Positions 22,847 to 34,773 of a stretch of 64,000 nt of DNA are shown in pieces. This stretch comes from Helichrysum umbraculigerum (taxonomy: Eukaryota; Streptophyta; Magnoliopsida; Asterales; Asteraceae), in NCBI GenBank assembly GCA_949592205.1, contig CATIUR010000005.1:134437277-134501276 (forward strand). The letters are read 5' to 3'. The notes beneath the pieces were generated by a model. That model searched no databases. It had not been told where the DNA came from and saw only the letters and a list, made by a program, of their open reading frames with translations. Numbering within the stretch: the first letter of the stretch is position 1; each line of letters begins with the position of its first letter. The position numbers and the translations under genes were made by a program.

Positions 22847-24195
22847 TTATCTACCCGAAGACTCGAAAACTCTAGTAGTAACGAGATGACAAACCGAATC
22901 CATGGAAACCCCAAAGCTCCCACTCAACGCCAAGCTTCTACTAGTTTCAACTCTTCTCGAACTCCCACTCGTTCCAGATCTCTCAACAATACCGTAAAAC
23001 TCAAGTCGACTAGGAATTTCAACACCTACCTCACCACCTAGCCCTTCCTCATTCGGAATCTCAACCATATACAAGGTTCCCCGTTTACACCTGCGAGCAA
23101 TAACCAAACTACCCTTGATAACCTTCCATTGTTGGTCGCCAAATCTAACGTGGTACCGCTCATTATCCAACTGCCCAATCGAGATCAACCACCTCTTGAG
23201 CTTGGGAATGAACCTCACATTATTGAGGACCCAATCCGTACCTAGGTGAGTTTTGAGGACAACATCCCCAATACCCGCAACTTAAACTTCCTTCCGTTCG
23301 CAAGACGAACCCTACCGGAATGAGACCTAAAATTCGTCATCTCTTCCATGCACAGGATAGCATGAAAAGATGAACCCGAATCCAAAACCCAGGATTCCAC
23401 AAGATTCTCCTCGCAACAAAGCAACGCATCTTCAGTCGTATCAACCACCGCATTTACACCGGATTTACCATACGGACATTGATACCTAAAGTGCCCTAGT
23501 TGCTTATAGTTCCAACACGTGACATTCCTATTCTCCAATGGCTCTCTTCGCGATCTAGATCTACTTTTACTACTCCCCCTGCTAGTCAAACTTAAAGCTG
23601 ATGAACCCGAATACTCCCCGGAATCTTTCCTTCTAATTCCCTCACCGAGTACTAAATCACGGATCCCCTCAAACGTCAACTTAGTAGTTCTAGATGAATC
23701 ACTAACAGCTGTAACCATACCGGACCAACTCTCGGGCAACGAAGACAACAAGAAAAGTGCCTCCAACTCATCTTCAAACGTAACCCCTACAGATCTTAAC
23801 CTAGTCATGATCGAGTTAAACTCGTTCACATGATCCGCCAGCGATGCACCTTTAACCATCTTCGCGTTCACCAACTACCGAATCAAGAAAACCTTATTGA
23901 GAGCCGAGGGTTTCTCATACATGTTAGACAACGCCGTTAATAAACCCGCAATCGTGGTTTCCCCTGCAATGTTGTAGGCGACATACTTGGCCAGAGAAAG
24001 TCGAACTACTCCAAGTGCCTGGCGATCTAACAACGCCCAATCGGCATCACTCATGCTTTCAGGTTTAGTACCCGACAACGGTTGGTGTAACTTCTTCTCA
24101 TACAAAAAGTCTTTGATTTGCATCTTCCAAAACCCAAAATCGCTGCCATCAAACTTACTAATCCTAATCTCGCTTTTATCCGCCATTGTTCCCAA
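22847..24195 (-). pseudogene. Copia gag, protease start and pre-integrase remnant
   Basis: Reading starts at ATG 24195 (MADKSEI follows three residues later). It gives a Copia gag of the UBN2 type (SDFGFWKMQIKDFL, VNEFNSIMTRL, LLSSLPESW). There is a zinc knuckle CWNYKQLGHFRYQC, where the second Cys is replaced by Tyr, and a protease active-site motif VLDSGSS. An in-frame stop lies at about 23875. A frameshift near 23245-23290 moves the gag-pre-integrase part (VRFIPKLKRWLISIGQLDN) to another frame. The reading ends at 22847. The protein is non-functional as it stands. Confidence 0.85.
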
Positions 24196-24610
24196 AACAT
24201 GAAAAAACCACGTGCTCTGATACCACTTTGATAGGTTTTAGGACCCAACAATAATCCGTACAATCACAAGATTATACCCCCACGACAATAAACGGATTAA
24301 ATAAAAAGCAAAACAAGAATAAAGATAATACGAGAATAGTTAACGAACACGCGAATATAATGTGGTTATATCCAATCTACTCGATTGGTTTAATCCACGG
24401 CCAAACTAGAGAGATCTTTTTATTTTTCAGGAGGTGTTAGGGTTACAATACAAAGGGTTAGAATATATAATAAATAACTTCGTACGTATGATATTATTGC
24501 CGACTCAAACTTGACTTTCGGTGCAAGTTTTTCCAAAAAACAAACATGCACGTGACATCCATCAAGCCACATCAATTAATTAATTAGTTAATCTTCATAT
24601 ATTCCTAACA

Positions 24611-25251
24611 TTTAGCTTGTTAATATTTGGGGTGATGTTACTTTAATATACGATTGAAAAGTCTTTGTACTGTTTAACTATACATTTATGATTTCAAACT
24701 AAATTATCGCCTTTCCTCCAATAAACGTGGTTAAAACCTTTATGACAAGGAGTCGCGAACCTTGATCAAACTGTAATTACCTATATGTGTTTTCCAAAGT
24801 AAACGTGGTCTGATTTTGTAACAAGTGGAAATACTGCTTAACCTAGCGTATAGTACACTGTGAATAAATCTGGGATTTATTGGGTTTATAAATATAAAGT
24901 GATCGGGTTGTTTAGCTATCATAGATGGTTTTACTTTAATACAAGCTTAGATCAAATGAGTTTAGATGGCCATAAAGTATGTAATACAGGGAAGACCGTA
25001 AAACGTTTGAGTACACGGTATAGCATTGGTAACACCTCTGGTGGAGTACAAATACGTGGAAGCTGTGGAAAAGCCATAGGTTGAAGACTGTATTGCATCC
25101 TGGTGTAGTCTGTGATCCAGGAAAGACCATAAAATGGGTGAATACACTGTATAGCGCTGGAAACACCTCTGGTGGAGTAAAAATACGTGGAAGCCGTGGG
25201 AAACCTGTGGGTAGAAGACTGTGTCACAGCCGAATAGCTCCGAACTCAACC
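24611..25251. other. Older flanking DNA with a 131-bp tandem duplication
   Basis: No credible gene. Two diverged units of about 131 bp start at 24987 and 25118; each contains AACACCTCTGGTGGAGTA and AATACGTGGAAGC and ends AGAAGACTGT/TGAAGACTGT. Together with 12351-13234 it formed one continuous stretch before the Copia element inserted. Confidence 0.6.
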
Positions 25252-25340
25252 TGTTGATACATGTTTGTCAGTCAGTTGGTCTTGCATCATTTATCGAGTT
25301 GTAAGCGTCGTAGTTGGACTTATATAGAAATATTGTTTTT

Positions 25341-25500
25341 AGCGACACTTACTAGATTAGGGCGACACTTGTCCAAGTGTCGCCAAGAGCGACATTCGAA
25401 GTGGAGCGACACTTGTTTTAGTGTCGCATGGTGCGACACTTGATCAGTGGAAACGACACTTGGCGAGTGTCGCTAAGTCGGTTTAAAGTTTGTATAAATA
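25341..25500 (+). promoter_or_regulatory. U3 array of GCGACACTT / AAGTGTCGC and TATA box
   Basis: At least nine copies of GCGACACTT or its complement AAGTGTCGC lie between 25341 and 25473, mostly as inverted pairs with 3-5 bp between halves. TATAAATA follows at 25493-25500. The same array is in the 3' LTR at 36927-37062, but there the TATA box has become TACAAATA. Confidence 0.85.
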
Positions 25501-25957
25501 GAACGTGTAGGTTTCAAATCTGGGGTTGACGAAACCCTAGAACCCATTTGTCAACTAGGCACTCCTGTAATACGAATCTAATAGGTTACAATCATATATA
25601 CAACGTTTCAATTTCGTATTTGTTGGTTTTCGGTTATTCGTTTATTCGTTTAATAAATCAATTGTGTGTTTCCGCCCCGTGATTGATCACTTCGATCATA
25701 TCTGGATCCAAGGCGTAAAGGGACTAATAACTGGTATAAGAGCCTTTGGTGTTTTTGAAGATTTGATCGCGTATTAAATGTTTTCGGTTCGGGTTTTTGA
25801 AGATATTCAAGACTGATCAAGTTTTTCGGATTGATTAAGCTTCAAAACTTGATTTCTAACGTGTTTTTGCAGGTTTATTTCGACTGGGATTTTCGATTTT
25901 TCGTTAGGATTTCGAAAAAGTCAATTTTTAGGGTTTTTGGCCGCTGCAGTCGCAGAT

Positions 25958-26265
25958 CAGCGACACTCGACTGCGACACTTGTTGCGACACTCATCGCGA
26001 CACATGATTCTGATACTTTTAGGGTTTAAGCGGAACTCACAAGCGGCACTCACAAGCGGCACTCACAAGCGTCACTAAGCTGTGACACTTGTCTCCGACA
26101 CTTATTAGCGACATTTGAGTTCGACTTTGCGACACTTATCTCTAGTGTCGCCTCTTGACTCAGAGCATTACTTCTCTGCGGCACTTGTGTTTGACCAAGC
26201 TTGACCAAGCGACACTCAACTTAGTGTCGCTATTCTTCTGTGACACTTACCTAGTGTCGCCTCTT
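25958..26265 (+). promoter_or_regulatory. Motif array in the Copia 5' leader
   Basis: Some eighteen GCGACACT-like motifs, including GCGGCACT and GCGTCACT variants and both orientations, fill the leader just before gag. The stretch ends with an acceptor-like CTTTTACAG (26309) eight bases before the gag ATG at 26318. Confidence 0.75.
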
Positions 26266-26317
26266 TTATTTTAATTAGATTTGTGTTTTCTTTGTGCTTT
26301 CTTTTACAGGTGCTAAG

Positions 26318-29300
26318 ATGTCTTAAGATAGTATTCAGAGTATTAATGCAATGCTTAAACACAACAGTGATATTGGAAGCAGCAGTAAGCCTCCAATTTT
26401 TAGTGCAGATGTTGATTATGCATATTGGCGATCTCGAGTTGAGCAATAAATTGACTTTCATGATCCGAATATGTCGATTCCCATCTTGGAACGATATGAG
26501 AGACCCGTTACTGAGGGTCATCACAGAGGAGTCCCACCACCTAAGTCTATAAAGAGTATGACACCAGAGGAGCGAAAGGATTATGACTTAGAACGCAAAG
26601 CACATTCTGCAATTTGCACGTGCTTACCTCAGGAAGTCTTACGATTGTTTAAACACCATGATATTACTTATGATCTTTGGAAAGCTATCGAGACTAGATG
26701 TGGAGGAAATGAGAAGTACAAACAAAGTAAGCTTGAATTGATCAAGAAGCAGTATGATCTTTTTGACCTTCTTCCAAATGAGACAGCTGCTGGTCTATTT
26801 ACAAAATACTCACAACTTGTGAGTGAATTAACTGAAGGAGGTTATAAGTTTACCGAGCTTGAGGTGAACAAGAAGCTTTAGGATGCTCTGCCAAAGGCAT
26901 GGGGTATTAAAGTTCAATTTTTGAAGGAAGATCCCGAACTGGAAAGTATGAAGCTTGCTGACTTGGTTGGAATAATTCAAGCTCATGCTCTTGAGCTAAA
27001 GAAAAAGGAATGTAAGTCTGGTGGATTTGTTCAAGATCCAAGCTTGTATGGTGGAAAAGTTAATTCGGGTAAGTCTTATGGTGGAATGGCCTTTATGTCT
27101 GATGGAAGTTCTCCATCTTCATCTACTAGTTATGGAAGCATGGGTTTCTCTTCCTTCATCTCACAAGGGTCGCAAAGCTCTCAAGCTTCCACCTCACCTG
27201 ATATTGAAGAGCATGCTGCAATTTATTCAGCATTTCTGAGCTCATACAAGGATTTAGTGACGCAGAAGAACACTTTGGCGTTAACTCAAGAAGACTACGC
27301 TCAGATTGATGATGATGATCTGGAACAAATGGATTTGACCTGTAACTTTGCGATGCTCACGAGAAGGGCAAAGAAGTTTTTGTAGCGTATTGGGCGCAAG
27401 AAACTAGAAGGAGACGGAAAATCTGGGTTTGGTTTTGATAAGAGAAAAGTGAGGTGTTACAACTGTCAGAACTATGGGCATTTCGCAAGAGAATGTGAAA
27501 AACCCAAGCAACCACCATCTGGTCTAACCAAACCATCTCCTCCCAAGCAACAAGAGAAAGAGAAGACAACCTCCACTTCAGATGCATTGGTTGTCTTTGA
27601 ACCTACATCCACTGACTGGATGGCACATGCAAATCAACTTGCTCTCATGGCTCATATTACTCCTGAGGTTGATGCCGAACCATTCTCTTATTTATCTTGC
27701 ATTAAATTGACAGGTTCTATTGATAGACTAAAGGAGGATAATGAAAGATTAAGAACTGATCTTGATAAGTTAATGGAGGCTAATAAAGTTTTGAAACATA
27801 ATGAAACCCTTTTTGACAAGAAACTTGAAGCCTCTTTGTCTAACACACAAGCCTTAAAAGCCAAAAATTTTAGTAAGCAAGATGCCATTGATAGTTACTT
27901 GAAAGAGATTTCTTTACTAAATAAGGAACTTGCTAAATCTCGGGCTAAAATTGCCGATTTAAAAAGAAAACTCTCAAATTTTTCAACATCCTATGTTGCC
28001 TTTGATGAGATCATAAACAAGCAACGCACTGACACAAAGAGTAAGACTGGACTCGGATATCACCAAGTTCCTCCTCCAAGTGATTATTGCCAAATGCCTG
28101 TTAAGGATGACATCAAAGATTTTGTGCCTACTTCAGCATCAAAAGTAGACACAAACTCTGTTAATAAATCAATCAAAAGTACTACTAACGATGCTTCAAG
28201 TAGTACATCAAAACCTGTTGTGAACCCATCTGTTAAAACTTTTAGTAAACCTCCAGTTAGTGATGAGGAGGTAATTGAAGTGGAAGATGTGACTGATCAG
28301 GAATATAAGAAGGTTGAAAAAGTTAAAGTAAAGCCTGAAAATCATATTGTTATAAATGAACCTGTAAAGGATCATTAACAAAAGGGTAAAACTAAGGTTT
28401 CTAACGAAAAATCTCCAGTACTTTCACAGTCAAATGTGAAAATATTGAAAAAAGAAAAGATTGTTGAAAAATCTCTACCTGACAAACCTTCAACTTTAAC
28501 TTCTTCACCTTAACAAGCATCTAATTCAACATGTACACATAAATGTGCATGCTCATTTAATGCTTCATCTTTTAGACATGAATCAATTCGTCCTCCACCT
28601 CAACCATATGTTAAGCAACGTTCTTGTTTTTACAGCAAAAGACAAGGACATTTAATTCGTGATTGTCCCAAACTTTCACATCAGCACTTTGGGAGAAATA
28701 TGCCTAGAAATTCTTTTTATAGAAATTCTTTCTCAAAACCATCTTCTAGGCATAACTCCTTATCTCCCAAATCTGCTGTGAAGCAAAGTAATGTTGTGAA
28801 AAATCCTTTGCCTAAACCAAAACCCAACATTACTATTAAGCCATCTTCCGAACCTTCTAAGGTTTGGAAACTCAAAGAGTCTAATGTTGACTCTTGTGTC
28901 CTCAACAATAACATATCAGGTCAAAATCCTGATTTGTTTAAAAATAAAATATTGTCTGATGTGATTATTGTTGATGACCTTGGACGACCTAAGTCTGTGA
29001 AGGCTTGGGTCTCCGTTTCTCACTAATATCCTCTTTGTTTTATGTTGCAGCAGTCTGAACATGTTAAAGAAGGTGAATGGTATATGGACAGTGGCTGCTC
29101 GCGACACATGACTGGAAATGTGTCCCTGCTGACTGATGTTAAGAAAATTAACGGGGGATATGTTGCGTTTGCGGGAGATACCAGTGGAATTATATCTGGT
29201 CAAGGAACGCTTACTAATGGGAATATCAGCTTTGAGAAGGTGAACTATGTGGAACAGCTTTAGCATAACCTGCTAAGTGTTTCACAGGTTTGTGATAAAA

Positions 29301-32300
29301 GTACACCGCAGCCTTCACGGATACCGAGTGTTTGATACTGAAGCCAGGGTTTGTTATTCCGGAGGAATGGGTACTGATGAGTGCACCAAGGAAGAACGCT
29401 ACATATATTCTGAATATGCGAACTGTGGAGACAACAAATGAGCATACCTGTCTTCTCTCTAAGGCTTCAGAGAAGTAATCACTTCTTTGGCACATACGTA
29501 TGGGACACATTCACTTCCGTAAAATGAATTATCTGATAAAGAATGATCTGGTGAATGGAGTTCCGAAGCAACATCTGCTTTGAAGGATGACTGTATTTCC
29601 TGTCAAAAAGGAAAAATACACAAAAGTCCCATAAGTCAAAAGTTATGAATTATATTGCTGCTCCATTGGAATTGCTGCACATGGATTTGTTCGGGCCAAT
29701 TTCTACAAAGAGTATAGGTGGGAGTTCCTATTGTTTAGTATTTACAGACGATTACTCAAGATTCTCTTGGGTTTATTTTCTTTCTACTAAGGATCAAACA
29801 CCTAATATTCTAGTTTATCTGTTTGATAAGTTGGCAAATCTATGCAATTTGAAGATTAAGAGACTGCGTAGTGATAACGGGACTGAGTTCAAGAACAATA
29901 CTCTTGAGATGTACTGTTTAAATAAAGGCATTGATCATCAATTCAGTGCACCAAGAACTCCACAACAGAATGGAGTTGCTGAAAGAAAGAACAGAACTAT
30001 CATAGAGACAGCAAGAACCATGCTATCAGACTCTAAGCTTCCTATCATCTTTTGGGATGAGGCGGTTAGCACTGCATGCTATGTTCTGAACCGGGTCATT
30101 ACGGTTAAGAAACAGAATAAAACTTGTTATGAGTTATTTAATAACCTTCAACCAAATATGCAGTTTCTAGAACCTTTCGGGTGTCCGTGTATGATAATGA
30201 TCACGAAGGATAAAATCTCTAAGTTTGGTGACAAGGCTACCGAGGAAATTTTTCTTGGATATTCTGTTAATTCTCCAAACAAAAGAGTCTTTAACAAATC
30301 AACGGGCATAATCGAGGAGTATTTTGAAGTTAAATGCTTACGTTATACTGATCCTCCTCAAGGAACTGGACCCGACTAGTTCTTCAATTATAATGATCTC
30401 TTCGATTCCTTTAATATTCCAAATGTAGATGCGATTGATGAAGTGGTTACGTTACTTCATGGAGTTGATCTTTCACATGAAACTCCATCACCATCACCCA
30501 CTCCCGCTACTGCAACCTACTACGCCTACACCCACTCCATCTCCCACTAATCCTACCACTCCTACTCCAACAACAACAACTATTGTACCACCTCTCTCTA
30601 AACCATCTTCGGATGCTCCTTCTACTTCTAGAACAATTTACACAGCGGAGCTTCCTTTTGATCCGAATATACCTTCTTTAGAGGAACCGGACGATGAAGA
30701 TGAAGATGAATTGGAATATTCTTAATTTTTCACAAATGAAAAGGAAGATGAAGAGACTCCAAAGAATCTAACTTTAACTGAGACTGCTATTATTCTTGAG
30801 AAAGCAGATGCCACTGAAACTGAGGGAGATCTCAATAATTTGGATTTGGTCCTTGTGCCGGACGCAATTCCAGTGACTCGTGTGCATAGGGATCAACCGG
30901 TTGAAAACATTATTGGTGATCCAAATGCTGGTATTCAAACACGAAGTCAAGTGAAAGAAACTTCAACTCAGAAGATGCTTAGTCTTGTAGCTAGGATAGA
31001 TTCTTGTTATCTATCTCAAGTGGAACAGAAGAATATTACTGAAGCATTAAAGGATGATCATTGGATTAATGCAATGCAGGATGAGCTTCAGCAATTCAAA
31101 AAGTTACAAGTTTGGAAGCTAGTTAAAGCACCGAAGGATGCTTATCCTATTGGAACTCGATGGGTTTTCCGTGTAAAGATGGATGATCGTGGTGTGGTCA
31201 TGAAAAATAAAGCACGACTGGTTGTTCAAGGATTTATGCAGATTGAGGGATTAGATTATGATGAAGTATTCGCACCAGTAGCTCGTCTGTAGTCTATTCG
31301 TATATTTCTGGCGTATGCTACATATAAGGGATTTTGCGTTTTTCAACTAGATGTGAAAACGGCGTTTTTGTATGGAAAGCTTCAAGAAGATATGTATGTC
31401 TGTCAACCGCCTGGTTTTGAAGACCTAAAACATCCTGACTATGTCTACAAGTTGGACAAAGCCTTGTATGGTCTTCATCAGGCTCTGCGAAAGTGGTGTA
31501 TTGACTAGACACTCTTCGTTAAAAAATCTGCAGAGGATTTGCTACTTGTACAAGTATACGTGGACGACATTATATTTGGGTTAACAAATGAGGCTCTCTG
31601 CAAAGAATTTGAGGGTATTATGAAGGACATGTTTGATATGAGTGCGATGGGGGAGCTTACTTTCTTCCTAGGATTACAAGTTGAGCAATCTAGTGATGGT
31701 ATCTTCATTCATCAGACTAAGTATGTGAACGATATTTTGATAAAATACAACCAGCTCAACTGTAAAACCTTTGGAACTCCTATCGACACGAATCATAAAC
31801 TTGGTCCTGCTGAAGATGAAGATGATGTGAATCTTCACGACTATCGTTCAATGATAGGCTCGCTGAGGTACCTGACTGCCTCAAGGCCCGATATCATGTT
31901 TGTCATGTCTGTCTGCTCAAGATTTCAAGCGAAGCCTAAAGTTTCTCATAGCGAATCTTCAGTTATCTGAAGTTTAAACCATCGCTTGGATTATGGTACT
32001 CTAATGAGGATAACTTCGCTTTAACTGCTTACTCGGATTCAGATTACGGTGGTTGCAGCGTGGATAAAAAGTCAACAACTAGAGGTTGTCCGTTTTTGGG
32101 CAATCGGTTAGTCTCATGGCAGTGTAAGAAGTAAACAACGGTTTCTACTTCAACAACGAAGGCCGAATACATTGTTGCTACCAGTTGCTATTCTCAAGTT
32201 CTTTGGATTCAGCACCAAATGAGAGATTACGGGTTCCTTCTAACTCTTACTCCTATTCACATTGATAACAGTGTCGTTATCTCAATCACCTGCAATCCCA

Positions 32301-32494
32301 TACAACACTCTAAAACAAAACATATAGAAATACGTTTTCATTTCATACGGGATTGCTTTGAGAAACACTTAATATACTTAATTCACATAGACACCTCTGC
32401 ACAAAATGCCGATATTTTCACAAAAGTTTTTTCGAGGTCTCGATTTGATGAGTTAGTCTCAATGATTGAGATGAAGAAAAATCCCAGTCATTAG
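26318..32494 (+). pseudogene. Copia gag-pol polyprotein, decayed
   Basis: One frame from ATG 26318 runs through gag into integrase, with stop codons at 26324, about 26447, 26879, 27383, 28376 and others. Pol needs at least two frame changes. Gag has UBN2-type sequence and a CCHC knuckle (CYNCQNYGHFAREC, 27455 onward), then a predicted coiled coil (about 27710-27990) and a second knuckle with a lost Cys (about 28625). Protease shows YMDSGCSRHMTG (about 29080). Integrase shows HMDLFG, RSDNGTEF and GVAERKNR (D, D, E; 29645-30379). RT has QVYVDDIIFG (31551-31572) but appears to lack a block just before it. RNase H shows YSDSDYGG and TKAEY (32029-32180). It would make the structural and enzymatic proteins for retrotransposition if intact. 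Confidence 0.92.
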
Positions 32495-33780
32495 TGATTT
32501 GTGACTTGGCTGCTTTAATTGTATACTTATTGCTTTATGTTTAAAAAAAAAAAAAATTTCGCAACAGCCACTCTTTATACTTGTTAGTATTAAAGAAATG
32601 CAAGGTTGCTACATTTCTAAAAATGGATGTTGGGTTGTGTTTGTAAACAACTTGGGATATGATAGTACGTCAGGTGATATGCACAAAATGGAAATCTTAA
32701 GGTTTATGTTTGATGTGTCAGTAGGTTTATCTAGCATATTTAAAATAGCTTTTATAAATATTAGCTTCATCATATGATATATTGGTAGGCATTTATACTT
32801 AAGTTACTAAAAAGCTTAACGATCAAACTTGCATATTATTTTGTATAAAACATATTATTATGTATGACATCAAGTTGAAATAGGACTTTAAGTCTTCAAA
32901 TATTTTGACACTAATACTATGATCTATGATTTAGGGTCTTAATATGGTTTTATCTGGGGAAATATATTGGTTGTCTCCTCTGTTGTATGAAAATACAGAC
33001 CTGGTTTCAACTGATATATTTTTGAAAATGACATAGGTATGTAGTCTGTGTTAAGTTACGGAAAAATATTACGTACCCGTGGTGATCTTGATCTTAAATA
33101 TTGTACAAATGTACAAGAAAATATTTTATACAAAGATTGCCTAGTAATAGTCTGTGTTAAACTATGATACTTTGTTGTACTAAGTACAGACCTGTATCCT
33201 CCGGTTTAATTGTTCAGACTGGTGTTTGTTCAACCCGAATCAATGTTTATGTGACTCTGTTGTACTTTGTACAGACCTGTCACCTCTTGCTTGGTTCTAA
33301 AGATATTTCTATATTCTCACCCTCTATATAGAAAGTACTAACATGTTTTGATTTCAAATGTATATTCTAATATAATTTATTATGCATAGTAAAAATAGAG
33401 ACATGATTTGATTCAAATGATTCGAAGTCACTTACTTAAGTACAAAATGTTTAAGTGGTCAAACAATACCAATAATCATCTTGAAATAACTTTTATAAAC
33501 GCTGCTATAAATATATTAAGTAAATTTAAAGTGGACAAATATACTGATAATCGAAATAACACTTACTATTTCCTAATAATTGCATGTTATTCTGATATGA
33601 TCCCTAACCAGACCCAAAACAATCCCGTCACCAAAAAGATTGTGCCTGATATATGTATCTTTTTTTGTGGTTTAATTTTAATTTTATTTATTTTTACTCC
33701 TCTTCAAGTTACTTATTACTGTCATCTCGAGTATCGAAATCGTAACGCGAAAGATAAATATTCTTGAAAATTCTTATCTA
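32495..33780 (+). other. Non-coding stretch between pol and the third-ORF promoter
   Basis: AT-rich with no convincing ORF. An open stretch at 33408-33767 translates to unremarkable sequence and I do not call it a gene. It holds the three-copy hairpin module at 32960-33297. Confidence 0.6.
32960..33297 (+). other. Three-copy structured RNA module in Copia
   Basis: Units lie at 32960-33021, 33149-33220 and 33237-33297. Outer stems: AAATATATTGGTTG with CAACTGATATATTT (14 pairs including two wobbles); AGTCTG with CAGACT plus TTAAAC with GTTTAA; GAATCAA with TTGGTTC. The third unit adds GTGAC/GTCAC. Conserved strands are CTyTGTTGTA and TACAGACCTG. Apical stems TGTAT/ATACA, TGTAC/GTACA and TGTAC/GTACA carry loops GAAA, TAA and TTT. 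The module matches the one at 15339-15576 in a Gypsy element, also in sense. No function is known to me. Confidence 0.8.
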
Positions 33781-33882
33781 AGTGTCACTTTGCGACACTC
33801 ACCAAGTGCCGCACTAAGTGTCGCATGGCTTTTGATATAAGTGACGCACCGAGTGTCGCTTACGAGTGATGGAGTATATAAG
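33781..33882 (+). promoter_or_regulatory. Internal promoter-like unit before the third ORF
   Basis: Copies of the LTR motif (GCGACACT, AGTGCCGC, AAGTGTCGC, GAGTGTCGC) are followed by TATATAAG at 33875-33882, the same order as in the LTR U3. The second Copia element has the same layout at 56504-56575. A separate transcript for the third ORF is inferred. Confidence 0.6.
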
Positions 33883-34074
33883 CGCCCGTACCGCGGCACT
33901 TATACCATCACTTTTACAATTCAATTAGCGAACTCACTACATCTTTGCGTCACTCGATCTCGAACCTGCGACACTTGGACTGTGCATGCTTTTCGATTTT
34001 TCTGAGGATTTCGACGCGTTTTCTTGGTGATCGGACTTCATATTCTTGTTCCTCTCATCATTACGCGTCGATTG

Positions 34075-34773
34075 GTATAATTTTTACCCTCTTTTACCAT
34101 ATAATTTTTGTTTAATCGCGTAATGTATATACGGGTTTTTAGGGTTTGCGTATTTGATGAAATTCGTGATCGGTTTGGGTGTTTTAAACGATATAAAAGG
34201 GTGCGTTTTGGTCGCACACATTAACCGCACCTCGTGGTTATATTACTTTGTCAAAACCCCAACTTTGGTTCTTCGATTTTTCTGGGTTTCATAGTTTCTG
34301 GGCCGCCGTTCATCGTTGCGTCACTTGATGCGACACTCACTCGAGTGTCGCGTACTTGGTAATTTGAAACGACTTGCGTCACTCGACCAAGTGACGCATA
34401 CTGATAAGCGACACTCAACTGAGTGCCGCTTCTTTAAATTTTGAATTTTCTACATCACTCAACCAAGTGCCGCTTCTTTGAAGCGTCACTTAACTAAGTG
34501 CCGCATGTTTCAAAATTGATTTTCCAGCGACACTTAACGAAGTTCCGCCAAAATTTTCTTAAGAAAGCAACACTTCCCTCAAGTGCCGCTTGATTATTTT
34601 GATTTTGGGCCAGCGTCACTCACGCGAGTGCCGCTTCTGTAGCTAGCGACACTTAACGAAGTGTCGCCAATAATTCAAAAACTAATATTTTGTTTGACGT
34701 AACTTGTGTATCATTTGAATATCTTTCTATAACGCTATATCTTTGTACATGTTCAGTTGTATTTAGTTTACAG
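34075..34773 (+). other. Predicted intron in the third-ORF leader
   Basis: Donor-like ATTG|GTATAA at 34074/34075 and acceptor TAGTTTACAG ending at 34773, directly before the ATG. The intron (699 nt) contains a second dense GCGACACT/AGTGCCGC array at about 34315-34670. Donor, acceptor and the sequence just inside the donor are matched in the second Copia element (55708-56328). Confidence 0.5.

Larger units (their letters stand above)
13235..24610 (-). mobile_element. Small Copia element, split by a nested Gypsy insertion
   Basis: The LTRs are 24229-24610 (5' in sense, 382 bp) and 13235-13472 plus 22127-22270 (3', 238 + 144 = 382 bp). The TSD TTTAG lies at 13230-13234 and 24611-24615. A primer binding site for initiator tRNA-Met (TGGTATCAGAGC in sense) is at 24214-24225, and a purine-rich tract (AGTGGGAGAT in sense) lies at 22271-22281. 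Without the nested element it is about 2.7 kb and encodes gag plus a protease start. I see no integrase, RT or RNase H, so it is non-autonomous. The LTRs differ at roughly 9 of 382 sites by eye. Confidence 0.93.

Noticed and set aside
15339..33297. The shared hairpins as hammerhead ribozymes
   Set aside because: The GAAA is a tetraloop rather than core, and no CTGATGA core is present.
33408..33767. 119-codon ORF after the Copia hairpins
   Set aside because: AT-rich and low-information translation with no domain; lies in a non-coding stretch and has no counterpart I can see.
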